DNA of 64,000 nucleotides. It comes from Lamellibrachia satsuma. Taxonomy: Eukaryota > Annelida > Polychaeta > Sabellida > Siboglinidae. The translations under genes and the position numbers were made by a program. The DNA is taken from NCBI GenBank assembly GCA_033239005.1, contig BSQZ01000095.1, positions 192,918-256,917 on the forward strand, written 5' to 3'. Below the pieces are notes generated by a model, which worked only from the letters and a program-made list of their open reading frames with translations, searched no databases and had not been told where the DNA came from. Each line of letters starts with the position of its first letter. The stretch's first letter is position 1. Shown here in pieces: positions 1 to 13,238 of this stretch.

Positions 1-620
1 CGTCTCGTCGGCGCGCATTGCCGTTGCGTTCGGGGATCGGCGTGTTTTTGATATGCTCCCTCATCGGCCGTCCTCGTGCTCTTTTGTTGATTTATTAGTT
101 GCAAGCTCTGTTGTCTCGATTGCTGCTTGTCTTGGCACACGCTTTTATCGATTGGCTGTTGGTCGTTCTTACATCATTTATCTAAGACGTGCCATCGTTT
201 CCCGGTCGCTGTTTCAGCTTGGAGGTCGGCTGTCTACACTGGCGCGCATAAAGGCCAATTCGTCCGCAGTTCAAACAATCCACCTGCCGGGAGTGTGATC
301 GGTCTTCTCGCTGTAGACTGCTTCGTGCGTCGGGGCATGGCGGCGTCTGCGTCTCTCAGAGCGGTCGGATTTCGCGGTTCTGGTTGACTGTTCATCTCGA
401 TCGTATTATGATTATGAAGTGGTTTGTTGTCCATGCTGAAATATGTCTGGCTTGATTCTATTCAGGAACCACCAATGTTGTTTACCTTTTGAAATATATA
501 TTATACTGTGTTGTTGAATAAGTCCTGTCGCAGGCTCGCTTGTTGTAAGGATCGAACTTGTCTTGTCGTTGTTGGACGCGTGCTTCGAGAGTCGATTCTC
601 GCTAAGTTCGAAATTAGCTA
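1..620. repeat. GC-richer repeat, paralogous to 48066-48560
   Basis: It shares long stretches with 48066-48560 (CTCCCTCATCGG, TGGCTTGATT, TGTTGTTGAATAA, CCTGTCGCAGGCTCG). A shorter third copy is at 46400-46490. The copy at 48.1 kb has a TATATA motif near its start and AATAAA before its end, so a solo LTR is possible. No coding sequence is convincing here. Confidence 0.55.
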
Positions 621-854
621 GCCAGATTCATTCATATCTAGAACAAAATCAATAATAACACTAGTTCTCCAGGTATCGAATCGATTAGAGATTACACCGT
701 ACATACCATCAGTAACATTTTTCGTTGATATTTAAAGAGTTCGTAATTATGAAATCAAACCGGCTTGGCTTGTCTATGCGGACATTTTTAAGAGTCCAAA
801 TGTTGCGAGCATTTCCGTAGTTTCCCTCGTGGAGCGTACAAGTCATGTTTGGGT

Positions 855-2760
<1,906 letters not shown>

Positions 2761-2787
2761 TGCTCAATTTATTTCATTTCTGGTTAT

Positions 2788-2789
<2 letters not shown>

Positions 2790-2880
<91 letters not shown>

Positions 2881-2912
2881 CATATATGTATATATATATA
2901 TATATATATATT
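2790..2912. repeat. (TA)n microsatellite
   Basis: About 120 bp of TA with ATGTATATACATATATGTA near 2873. Confidence 0.95.
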
Positions 2913-3835
2913 TTAGTGACGTGTCAAGTGTGGTAGCAGTGCTTGTTGCCTCCACTTTCAACTTCCATCGCTGGCTAGCTTCGACGAAACGACCAGCACC
3001 GTGTGGGTAAGCCTGCCAATTCAACAGCCTCTCCTAAACTTAGACTCTAGTCATAACCTCTCCGATGTAATTAACGGATACTGGTCACCGTGAGGCACCA
3101 GGCAAATTAGTCGAGGGATCTACGTGCAGCATGGGGCCCCAGAAATGCAGTATGCACGACCCACGGATGCGTGGACATGCTCTACCGCTGTCACTAACCC
3201 ATGTCCCAGCTATGGACAACTAACAACCCGCTGCCTTGCGGGAAGGCTTTTAGCCAAAGGCAGCAACATACCTGCTGCTCGACGTATCAGCCATGCTTTT
3301 CCCCCAGAGCACATCAGAGTTGGTCGAGAGAAGTGTCTTGGCTGTAAATCTCATACCGTCGAGTCATAAGGGCAAAACAGGAACACTTTCCTACTGCCCT
3401 GGCATTAGTTGCACCATCTTTTGACGGAGAGGACACTGTGTTTGTTCATGATTCACTGGACCAAAAACAACAAGGAAGATGGTAGATACCGGTTATAAGT
3501 CAACCGCTTGATTGGCGTAGAGCATGACGCCAGGGACCACCCCCGTCAGTGGGAGAGACGTTTTTGTCATGGTCAGTATCCGCCGCTCCAAACTGGGCAG
3601 CCCCCGGTCAATAGGTATCTGACCCGCCACAGTTTATAGGTCTGCCTAGATGTGCATAACTATTATCAGACTGCACTGCACATACCTACTGCAAAGATTC
3701 AACGATAAATGTGCCTTGGCACGTACAATGTACGGAATCTGACTCCTGACATGCCTCCGGACTAAGATTTGATTAACGATTCCAGACAAAAGTGTTGTCA
3801 TCGACCACGAACTGGCCATAAGGTCAGTTGATACT
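2913..3835 (+). mobile_element. possible 5' part of a LINE, cut by the Penelope-like element
   Basis: GC-richer than its surroundings. At 3710-3760 the plus strand reads LGTYNVRNLTPD, which resembles the opening of a LINE endonuclease domain (GTYNVRTL), followed by stops. The preceding 700 bp would be 5' UTR. It ends where the Penelope terminal repeat starts at 3838. One short motif only, so the call is weak. Confidence 0.3.
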
Positions 3836-3938
3836 GGATTATTGGTTATTAATATTAAGCATAATTACCCCTCAAGAAACTTAATGTTCATTCTGTATAT
3901 TTCAACAGCATCTCGCAGTCTTCTTCAGCAGACTGAAG

Positions 3939-4760
3939 TTACGGATGACCAGTATCGTGTGACACAAACTGGAGTAGGACTGGTTGGAGCTCCTGGCCAA
4001 TGTCTCGGTTTAGCGTAGGTTTCGCTCTGTGGATGTTAATCGCTTCCTTTATTTTCCTCCTGTGCCAGTTCTCCTCGTGGTCTAGAATGCTGACGTCCTT
4101 CATAGAGCGCTGATGGTCTGTGTTCAGTTTATGTTCACTTACAGCTGACAGGGGTTGGCGACAAGATAGATGTTCTGTGATTCTTGTTCCAAGTGATCTG
4201 GCTGTTTCTCCTATATAGTGTTGGTCACATTCTGGGCATTGTATGTCATATACTATCCCACACTTTGCTGTTCTGTAATTTGGGTGTACCAACAGTGACC
4301 TCATGGTGTTGATAGGTTTGTGGTACACCGGGATGTTATATGACTTGAAAATCCTTGCTACTTGTTCTGAAAGTTTACTAATGTAGGGCAGACCTATGGC
4401 ATGTGGTCTTCTACTGGTTTCTGTGGTGGTGTTCTCCTTCCTTCTTATTTGTTGCGTGGTGTTAAATATCCAAGTTTTGTAACCATTTGCTTTCAGCACT
4501 TTCTTGATGTAGTCCACCTGAATGTTCTTGTCCTCCTCTTCTGTTATCGGGTATTCTGCCCTTTGGAGTGTCCTGACCACTGATCGTTTATGTTCTAAGT
4601 GGTGATTATAATCCCAGTTAAAATACTGGTCAGTGTGGGTTGTTTTCCGATATATCTTGACCTTGGTTGATCCATCATCTTTCAGGCATACACATATATC
4701 TAGAAAGGCTAATGTATTGTCCTGTTCTGGTTCTACCATGAATTTAATGTTCTCGTCCAT
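3939..4760 (-). pseudogene. Penelope-like RT thumb and GIY-YIG endonuclease domain
   Basis: A 273-codon open frame continuing the RT after a frame change. The first 80 residues are RT thumb (FLDICVCLKDDGS, YRKTTHTDQYFNW). Residues 165-190 have the Cys-rich linker and GIY-YIG core: VYDIQCPECDQHYIGETARS, then TRITEH. Further on come HKLNTDH and a conserved Glu-rich helix (HRRKIKEAINI). The domain makes the target nick in Penelope elements. It lies after the dead RT and within the same element; alone it could not transpose. Confidence 0.88.
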
Positions 4761-4784
4761 TGAATTCAGATGGTGTGTGAAATG

Positions 4785-6054
4785 TTATACTTCGCTCTCT
4801 TGTAACAATGTGAATGTGGCATCTACATACCTCAACCAGATGTATGGAGGATGAGGTGCTTCTCTGATGGTTCTTTCTTCAATATATTCCATGCAGAGGT
4901 TTGCCACTATCGGAGAGACCGGTGAACCCATGGCTGCTCCCTTCTTCTGTTTGTAGAACACTCCATTATAAATTAAATATGTGGTGTTCAGACAGATTTC
5001 TAACAGTGTGATGATCTTGTATACTGATAGTTCACATCTGTGTTTCAGTGTTGTATCCTGGTTTAGTCGGTCCTTTATCATTAATACCGAATCTGTCACC
5101 GGGATACTCGTGAACAGGGCTTTCACATCAAAAGACACAATTTTCCTCCGCGGTGGAACTTCCAACCCTTTGATCTTCTTTACTAACTGTGTGCCGTTTT
5201 TTTCTACATTTTTTTCTGTTATTTTTTTCAACTAGTGGGCTCAAAATGCTGGCTAGGAACTTTGCCGTCTTGTACGAAATGCTACCTATACTTGATACTA
5301 TAGGTCTTAATGATACATTGTTCTTGTGGACCTTAGGCAATCCGTAGAATTTTGGGACTGCTTCTGATGTAGGGAAGATCCTGTAGTATAGGGCATCTGA
5401 GATAGTCTTGGTTCTTTTAAACTCTTTCATGGTGTTGACTAGTTTACGTTTGTAAACTTTAGTGGGGTCCCTTTCCAATTTCTTGTAGGTGGTGTCGGCT
5501 CCTAATAGCCCTGCAATATTTGCGTAGTAATATGTGGCCTTCATAATCACAGTTGCTCTGCCCTTGTCTGCTGGTACAATCTTGAACGTCTTGTCGGTAC
5601 GTAAAGCTTGAAGTGCTTTCCTCTCTTCCAGTGATATGTTAGAACTCTTTTTCTTGGCTTTGTGTTTCATCACGGCTTTAGCTACCTCACATCTCAACCC
5701 ATCGGCCCTGTGGTTTTCTTTGATGTTCTTACATGCTAATTATGTTGTTGTTATCAGATCGTCTATGGGAAGGTTATGTGGGGTAACCGCTAAATGTAAC
5801 CCTTTCTTCAATAGACTGATTTACTTACTGTCTAAATATCTGTTTGCTAGATTACTGACCCACCTCTCTGTGATGTTGTCATCTAGTTGTGGACTGTCTG
5901 CTCCGTGTTGTTGTTTGGATAACAGTTGATCATATTTTCGTTGGCTCACACCAGTCCTACTCCGGCTTGTGTCACATGACATTTGCCATTGGTCATGTGA
6001 CCAAATCCGTATCTTCAGTCTGCTGACAAAGACTGCGAGATGCAGTTGAAACAT
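4785..6054 (-). pseudogene. Penelope-like reverse transcriptase, frameshifted
   Basis: Three overlapping minus-strand frames: 6054-5821 (N-terminal), 5697-5128 (PADKG and LPKVHK, hallmark Penelope motifs, then RPIVSS) and 5231-4785 (FDVKALFTSIP motif A; GAAMGSPVSPIVANLCMEY motif B). The catalytic box reads YVDA instead of YVDD, so the second catalytic Asp is gone. Frame changes near 5200 and 5700 also break it. In the family this domain copies the element RNA from a nicked target. Confidence 0.87.
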
Positions 6055-6136
6055 ATAGAACGAACACTAAGTTTCTTGAGAGGTAATTATGCTTAATATT
6101 AATAACCAATAAACCATATAATATATCCATTCAAGG

Positions 6137-6140
<4 letters not shown>

Positions 6141-6206
<66 letters not shown>
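6141..6206. repeat. (TA)n microsatellite beside the Penelope-like element
   Basis: 66 bp of TA, 28 bp beyond the right end of the Penelope element. Confidence 0.95.
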
Positions 6207-6218
<12 letters not shown>

Positions 6219-6229
6219 ACACGTATCAT

Positions 6230-6890
6230 TACAAATCACATTGATAATGCCTACGACTTTTGACAATGCCTACCTCTGGCACTGTGATATTACACGGGCC
6301 GAATGTAAGCACCTACTTCTGGCAAGGGGATATGTTCTGCCCGTTTCACCGGTATACTTTTGATATGAATGTGTTGGAAATATAAACATTTGCGATTAAA
6401 TTTAACAAAATAATTAATTTTATAAGATTACCAACAAATGGCGTCACTTTGATCTTTCATGTTATTATTTTCATCATATACCGAAATTACAAAGAATTGT
6501 TTTAGTGGATATTTTCGTGCGATACAAAAAAATGGTGATCAGCACAATATGTGTGAAAATGCTTCAATATATTGTTTGTCTTTGACAATTTATTCCAAAA
6601 ATATGTTTATCTGTATACAAAATAATAAAAATATTATCATTTGTTTCTTTTATGCCAGGTCAAAAATGGCATTTTAGGGGCATTACGTTACACATATTTC
6701 CTATCAATTTGCTTCAAAATAAATATGTAAAATCAACAATTTGAAGAGGAAATTTGTTTGACGCACAATATACCATTATGACATTTGCTACATTATTTGC
6801 TTTTTAGTTTGGACTTGGACATTTAACAACATTGGTTATTCCCAGATAACTTGCTTCACAGTATTACAGTACAGGCTTTAAATGTACAGT
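6230..6890. repeat. segmental duplicate of 57100-57890
   Basis: Colinear with 57100-57890: CCTACCTCTGGCAC, CCTACTTCTG, ATTACCAACAAAT, then ATTATTTTCATCA. The left part recurs in block B at 24755-24900. It is AT-rich with no gene, and is intron-2 sequence by comparison with the right copy. Confidence 0.75.
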
Positions 6891-7142
6891 AGATGTTCGT
6901 AAAACAATTTTTTTTATTATAAAATCGTGTTATTTAGTGTAAATTATATATACTGTAACATATGCCGACCGGCGAAACGTGTCGAAATGAAGACGCAATT
7001 TTTAAATCGACGCCTCGACGCTTACTACACTCGACGTCGCTGGTCAGTGCACTTCCCGAACAGCTTTCAACAAGTTCCGAGAAGGTCGCGACCCGAGGAG
7101 GCGGAGCTTGTATTATGTCAGCGCCTGTCACTGATAAGCAAC

Positions 7143-7346
7143 ATGGCTTCCATAGTAACAGATGGTTCGTCAACGGAGTTGGAGGAACGTTATAGAGTCC
7201 CTTCTGATTCATCCATCTTGAAAACAACTTGGAAGTTCCGGTCGGAGAATGCTGGGAACTTCGAGCAGTTTACATTGCAAAGATACGCGTGTTTACGAAA
7301 ACGAACTCGTGTATTACGTCGAATTGTAAGGCCGTGTTACGGTTAG
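7143..7346 (+). CDS. small unrecognised open frame, MASIVTDGSS...
   Basis: 67 codons in CpG-rich sequence near the left edge of the 11-kb insertion. It reads MASIVTDGSSTELEERYRVP and then a Lys/Arg-rich tail. The part after codon 16 lies in the palindrome arm; the opposite arm (9746-9600, minus strand) has the same frame with a stop after TLQR. I do not recognise it. It might be a first exon: GTAAGG at 7327 is a possible donor. Confidence 0.2.
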   Translation: MASIVTDGSSTELEERYRVPSDSSILKTTWKFRSENAGNFEQFTLQRYACLRKRTRVLRRIVRPCYG

Positions 7347-9746
7347 AATTCAAACAAAGTAGTGGAATCGACTAATTATGATGTGAAGAACATACGTTAT
7401 GTATATCTAAGTTGAAAGGTGTAAATTAAGCTTGTAGCGCACATCGACATTCACTGTGTTTTTCCTGGGTTACTATGACAACTTGTACAAACGTCATAGT
7501 TGGCTTGCCTAACGTTGTAGTACATATTCCAAAAAACTATTAACGTAAGATGGTTGCAACGAATGTAGATATGTCAGCCAGGTTTACATACAATTGTAAC
7601 TGCCAGTTTAGCATAAAGTGTGACACAAGGAGCCAACCGCCAGCGAAAAGATGATACACTGTCTAAGACTAAGTGACACGAAAATGGGCGATGCAGGAAA
7701 GTTAAAACACGCAACTATAAGTCTATATGCATCCATCCATATATAATGTATTACTTTTGCCAATTTATGACACGTAGTGTGTATGTTTCTTTTTATGTTT
7801 ATAATTATTGTTTGCATAATTTGTAAAACCTAGCTCGTAAACTAGCTGTGAGCTGTCTGTTTTTTGGGACTAATTCAGGCCCAGCTAGTATGGCTATGCC
7901 TATAGGCTATGGGAGTGTTGCAGGAGGCGGGTGGTTGGACCTAACACAAATGGTGGGAGGTGAACTTTAAAAAAATGGTGGGAGTCGAGATTCCAAACAT
8001 TTATTGTAAAATTAATTATATCAATAAATTACAATATAATAAAGTATTCATTAACTATACATAAGTAACTGACATTTAATTAAATTAACAATTAACTTAA
8101 ATAAACAATTAATTTTTTTTTAATTCAGGCCTACCTAATAAACTGGGTACTTCATTACCACATAGTCGTAGATGTCGGGAATGTTGTTAATTTCCGTACC
8201 CCACTCTTTCAGTTTGGCGAGATAGGCGAGTGTGAATATTTTATTGTAAAATAAACACAAGACATGTAGAACAGCTTTCCATTGATTATATTAGTCTAAC
8301 TTTTAATGAGGGTTTGTATATCTTACATCATACATACACTCACGCAAGCACGCACAGCATGAATAAGAATAATATATAAACACGTTGTGATGTTTTATAC
8401 AAACAACTATTGACTGAACATAAACCCACAGTTACTACATAACTAGTGGATGTGTGGCAATGTGATTCACAGCCAAGGTTAGGATTAACAGCTAAATTAA
8501 TTACGCATCCCATATATTTAATACAACACCATACATTATTCTGAATCACCCTGTATATAAGGTTTAATGATGTAATAATAATTGTACCAATAAAAAGTAA
8601 TAGTAATATAGGATTTGTAATAGAACCCATGAACTGTGAAGTAAAATAATTATGCAGATCATTGATTATTTAATAAAATGTGATCAATTGTATAAATATT
8701 GTTAACTTATTTTTTTATTTAATGTTTAGTTTAATTATTGTGTACATTGGTGATTTTATATGCTGTTTATTTATATTAAATTATTTACTATATTTTATTG
8801 GTCATTATTGTGTGGTTTTCATGTAATTGTTAATTTAATCAATTCTTATTTTCTTTTAATTATTTGTGAATTTAATTATTAATTTAATTTATGTGATTTT
8901 AATTTAATTGTGATTTTAATTTAATTGTGGATTTAAGTTAATTGATAATTTAATTAAATGTCAGTTACATATGCATAGTTAATGAATACTTTATTATATT
9001 GTCATTTATTGATATAATTAATTTTACAATAAATGTTTGAAATCTAAACTCCCACCATTTTTTAAAGTTCACCTTCAACCGGCTCACAGCTACTTTACGA
9101 GCTGGGCTTTACAAATTATGCAAACAATTATTATAAACATAAGAAGAGACATACACACTACGTGTTAGCTATATAAATTGGCAAAAGTAATACATTGTAT
9201 ATGGATGGATGCATATAATTGCATGTTCTAACTTTCCTGCATCGCCCATTTTCGTGGCACTTAGACAGTGTATCATCTTTTCGCTTGCGGCTGGCTCCTT
9301 GTGTCACACTTTATGCTAAACTGGCAGTTACAATTGTATGTAAACCTGGCTGACATATCTGCATTCAGTGCAACCATCTTACGGCTACGCTAATAGTTTT
9401 TTGGAATATGTACTACAAAGTTAGGCAAGCCAACTATGACGTTTGTACAAGTTGTCATAGTAACCCAGGAAAAACACAGTGAATGTCGATGTGCGCTACA
9501 AGCTTAATTTATACCTTTCAACTTAGATAGACATAACATATGTTCTTCAGATCATAATTAGTCGATTCCACTACTTTGTTTGAATTCTAATCGTAACACT
9601 GCCTTCCCATTCCAGGTAATACACGAGTTCGTGTTTGTAAATACGCTTATCTTTGCAATGTAAACTGCTCGAATTTCCCAGCATTCTCCGACCGGAACTT
9701 CCAAGTTGTTTTCAAGATGGACGAATCAGAAAGGACTCTATAGCAC
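7187..9746. repeat. large palindrome, arms about 0.8-0.9 kb
   Basis: Arms 7187-8125 and 8920-9746 are inverted copies with scattered changes; the outer ends read TATAGAGTCC and GGACTCTATA. The centre (8126-8919) is very AT-rich without a gene. The structure resembles a fold-back transposon or a long-TIR non-autonomous element. No flanking target duplication was obvious. Confidence 0.85.
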
Positions 9747-10889
9747 AAGTTGTCGTAAATATTCCGTTTGTCACTGTGTCAGAGAAATTACCTTCGTTTG
9801 AGATTTGTTTCATTTCAACGATTGTTATCAACAAGCCGTGTCCGTCAAAAAGCATTGTATATTATTCGTACATTTGATTTGTTCGATTATAATTTATGTT
9901 CGTCTCGAGCATGCCGTTGCCTATTACCTATAATCGTATTACTAGCGTAATTAGGGACCTACACGTAATCATCTAATATACCAGAAAATACGTAGTGTAA
10001 GGCCTGTTTCGTGTATACGGTCTATCGGTTAAACGATGTATAATAAGTGTCTATATGTCGTAATAGTTTTTGAAGTTGTTGACATCATTTTGGTTTGCAT
10101 GCATTCGTTTTCGGTTCCCATTTCGCGGAATAAAACTGGCGATTCTTTCGCGCATAACTGTTATAAAATAAAAGTAAATAAGACAGCAGATTTTCTTTTC
10201 TTGAGTGCCACGATCTTCTGTGAAAACTGTTGCATTTGTGTGTCCCACCACGGTAAACTTTTCCTTGTTTATAATTTAGCAAACAATCCAATGTCAATAA
10301 TTGTTTTCTAAAGTGGTGATAAAATGTATGTCATAAACTGTACTGGTCTCTATGTTATTATTTAGCCTCATTTGTGGTATTTTTATGCATACAATAAACT
10401 GCAGTGACATAAATTATATTAAATTTATTATGAAGTGTAATAACTGAAAATTATATGTACCCAGTATACAATTGAATTTTTACTTCATTACCCTAATTAA
10501 CCATAATTAAGGATTTAATTCATTAGCATAACATATTACAAGTACATCTAACAAGGTGGGAGAAAGATGCTTTAAAATTATTTAATTATATATTATATTA
10601 TTAAATGAAGTTAAGTGCCATTATGTTGAATGAATTGTACAGTATTACTGTGACATGGATCTAGCACAATGCATTCTATATGTACCGGTATGCATAATTA
10701 TGAACTTTGTGTCATCTACATGACTCCTATTTGATAAATATCTACGCAATAGATGTAGCCAGATTACACTGACTGAACTTAAGCTGTCTGTATTGTACAA
10801 AGGTTAAGGGAGATGGAGATCATTTACATGATGTGGACCCCTGCATGACATTAATTTGTTATTTTAACAACACTACATGACGGTGGAAG
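9747..10889. other. no gene recognised
   Basis: AT-rich sequence between the palindrome and the tyrosine recombinase. Short open frames exist (for example 10036-10311) but none has a recognisable motif. Confidence 0.5.
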
Positions 10890-11799
10890 TACCTTACAGT
10901 GTGTCCCCGGCAGGCTTAGGGAATCTTTAGACAAGCTGCTGCAGGCCTCCTTAGCTCCATCATCAAGGGCCCATTATGAGAGCACTTGGAAAAAATTGGT
11001 AAATTTTCATGTCTCGTTGGGCTTACCAACTCGTCTGCCAGTTTAGGTACCTATGGTGTTGCTTTTTATTGCACACTTGTTTGCCAGTGGCTCTGCCCCA
11101 GCATTCATTGTTTCTACTGTATCAGCGGTGGCTTATTTCCACAAAATAAATTTTTCCATGACCCGTCGAATTGCTTTATGGTATCTAATTTGTTGGCAGT
11201 AGCTCGTAATTTGGGAACGGTCCCTGATGTCCGCCTGCCTGTCACACTCCCTGTACTCAGTCGCTTAATGCAGGCTTTACCCACCGTGTTTACATCTTGG
11301 TATAAGTGTCTTATGCTCCGAGCCATGATGGTACTGGCATTCAAAGCTTATTTGCGGATAGGGGAAATGGTGCCTCGATCACGTGGCACGATACGTGGTT
11401 GTTTGCACATTGGGGAGTTGATCACAATTTCTTTCCGGCGTTTTAAGCATAGTGCGAGACAAGGTCCCCAATCCCTACAAGTGAGAGGCGAGTGCATTCA
11501 GGGGACTAGAATCCACCCCGTTTTTTTTGCGAGATTTCCAGCTGGCCAGAGGCAACGTGCATGCTTCTCGCATGCTGTTCGCATACCCAGATGGCTCTCC
11601 AATGTTACGCAGTGAATTTGATGTGTCATTGAAGCGACTACTTGGTTTTTGTGGCTACCAAACTAGTGCTTTTAAGGGTCACAGCTTTCGTATTGGGGCA
11701 GCCACTGCAGCCGCACTGAGGGGCGAATCGGATGCGCAGATCAGAGCGGTAGGCAGGTTGACTTCGGATGCGTTTAAGAAATACATTAGGATTGCTTGA
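10890..11799 (+). pseudogene. tyrosine recombinase of DIRS/Crypton type, decayed
   Basis: A SAM-like core-binding segment (SSRAHYESTWKKLVNFHVSL, 10960-11030) is followed in changing frames by the catalytic domain. Motifs: LRIGEM (first catalytic Arg, 11352), FAYPDGSPM, GHSFRIGAAT (His-x-x-Arg box, 11680), GRLTSDAFKKYIR (nucleophile Tyr, 11785). The last 90 codons (11527-11799) are open, while the N-terminal part has several frame changes. No RT or RNase H precedes it, which argues for a Crypton-like or truncated DIRS/Ngaro element. In these families the enzyme integrates circular DNA by strand exchange. Confidence 0.82.
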
Positions 11800-11887
11800 G
11801 TAGGAGTGCTCACTGTTCTATCTAATGGTTCTTAGCTTCAGCGATTAGTTAGGGTTGGTGGGGTGGTCACATGTGTCGGTGATCGGT

Positions 11888-12936
11888 GGCGAATTGGCCC
11901 CACCTTTGTAGTTATTCCATTTAGAACTAGTGTATTTTCAAGCAGGTAGTTGTAATCATAGACTGCGTGATAGCATGTAGGGCATTATGCTATTTGGTTT
12001 AAGGGTGTTCCATGACAATAGTAATGCCATTGTTTCTTTTATTTGTTCTAGGAATACTGCTACTGCTCAGTGGTGAAATGTGGGCTCTATTGAAGCCGAC
12101 GTCCAGGAGGCTCGTATGGGGGCGTAGTCAGCCTGGCGTTGGGTTGTGGAGCCCACATATTTTTGTTTTACATTTCTTTGAAAGTGGGCTTACCCTTAAT
12201 CCCCACAATAAACGTCATTCATTTGGCCTTTTCATATCTCTATATCTGTGTTGTGTTGTTGATTGCATAAATGAGAGTATGCGACATTGGCACAGCCAAG
12301 GTTGCATATGGGTTTTTATGCGAGCAACACCACATACAATTAATGATTGGCCCATTGCTAATTTATTCTATTATGCTAATCCAGCAGAGCTGGGTGAAGC
12401 ACTATGTGACCCACTTTGCCTGCCTCCATATTTTGAACCAGTCAGCGCGCACCAGCTGCGCGACGCTACAGATTTCAAACTTGGACTAGCCACTTCGTTT
12501 TGTGAAAGCATACGGAGTGGATCCGCTTTGAACATTTGTCCCACCCTCCTCCCCATCTTTCTCCCTGTTGTGTGTTTACTGTTAGCAGCAATTGTACATC
12601 TTTGGTGGAAGTGGGGTGTTCATGTCTCAAAGCTTTCCCATTTTTTGATTGCGATAGTGGACATGGGAGTTTTGGCTTTCCCAGAAGTGTTCACGGGTTT
12701 TAATGCGGGGACGCAGCTCGCTTCCCTTCCACCTTGGATTTTAGAACTGTTCGTGTTGCGAATTGGCCCCACCTTTGTAGTTATTCCATTTAGAGCTAGT
12801 GTATATTTAAGCAGGTAGTTGTATTCATAGACTGCGTGATAGCATGTAGGGCATTATGCTATTTGGTTTAAGGGTGTTCCATGACAATAGTAATGCCATT
12901 GTTTCTTTTATTTGTTCTAGGAATACTGCTACTGCT
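11888..12936. repeat. 177-bp direct repeat pair after the recombinase
   Basis: 11888-12066 and 12759-12936 are nearly identical (both start CGAATTGGCCCCACCTTTGT and run through TTCTAGGAATACTGCTACTG). They lie 871 bp apart, 90 bp after the recombinase stop. Split direct repeats at this place are known from Ngaro-type DIRS elements. The 268-codon frame between them (12012-12818) is hydrophobic, starts and ends in the repeats, and resembles nothing I know. Confidence 0.8.
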
Positions 12937-13018
12937 TTGTAAAATGTTTACTTTTGAGTTGTTTGATATTACACAACAAATACACAGGTTAAATGGCACG
13001 TTGGTTACCTGTTCCTAC

Positions 13019-13238
13019 CTTGCTTCTCTCCGTTACATTGGGAACTAATGTCAACGACACGGTTGTCTTTGTAAATCGAGTACGATGCCTGGCAACTAGC
13101 TCAGATGTTGGTGGAGCATCCTCTATGCAAGCACAGATGATTGTCTCGTGCAGGCTGACAATGTACTCATAATGTTTCAGTTGCCGCTCTGGCAGAATTG
13201 TCCAGTTTTTCCGTCTTTTGTTGAATACCTTGTGGTAA
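13019..13238 (-). CDS. candidate exon of an unrecognised gene
   Basis: 220 nt open on the minus strand between TTTACAG and AAG|GTAGGA. It encodes about 73 residues (YHKVFNKRRKNWTILPERQL, then KHYEYIVSLHETIICACIED). Composition and codon use look protein-like, and no stop occurs between the splice-like borders. No family recognised; it could belong to a transposon within the 11-kb insertion. Confidence 0.3.

Larger units (their letters stand above)
3838..6112 (-). mobile_element. Penelope-like element with inverted terminal repeats
   Basis: About 2.3 kb on the minus strand, with a reverse transcriptase and C-terminal GIY-YIG endonuclease characteristic of Penelope-like elements. The ends (3838-3990 and 5955-6112) are inverted copies, beginning ATTGGTTATTAATATTAAGC. 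The third occurrence of this end is at 30664-30830. Coding sequence starts and ends inside these repeats. The paralogous segment at 56-57 kb lacks the element, so it inserted after duplication or was lost there. Confidence 0.88.

Noticed and set aside
6955..6990. GCCGACCGGCGAAACGTGTC as a hammerhead remnant
   Set aside because: It has the GGCGAAACG half seen in many animal repeats, but no CTGATGA partner upstream.
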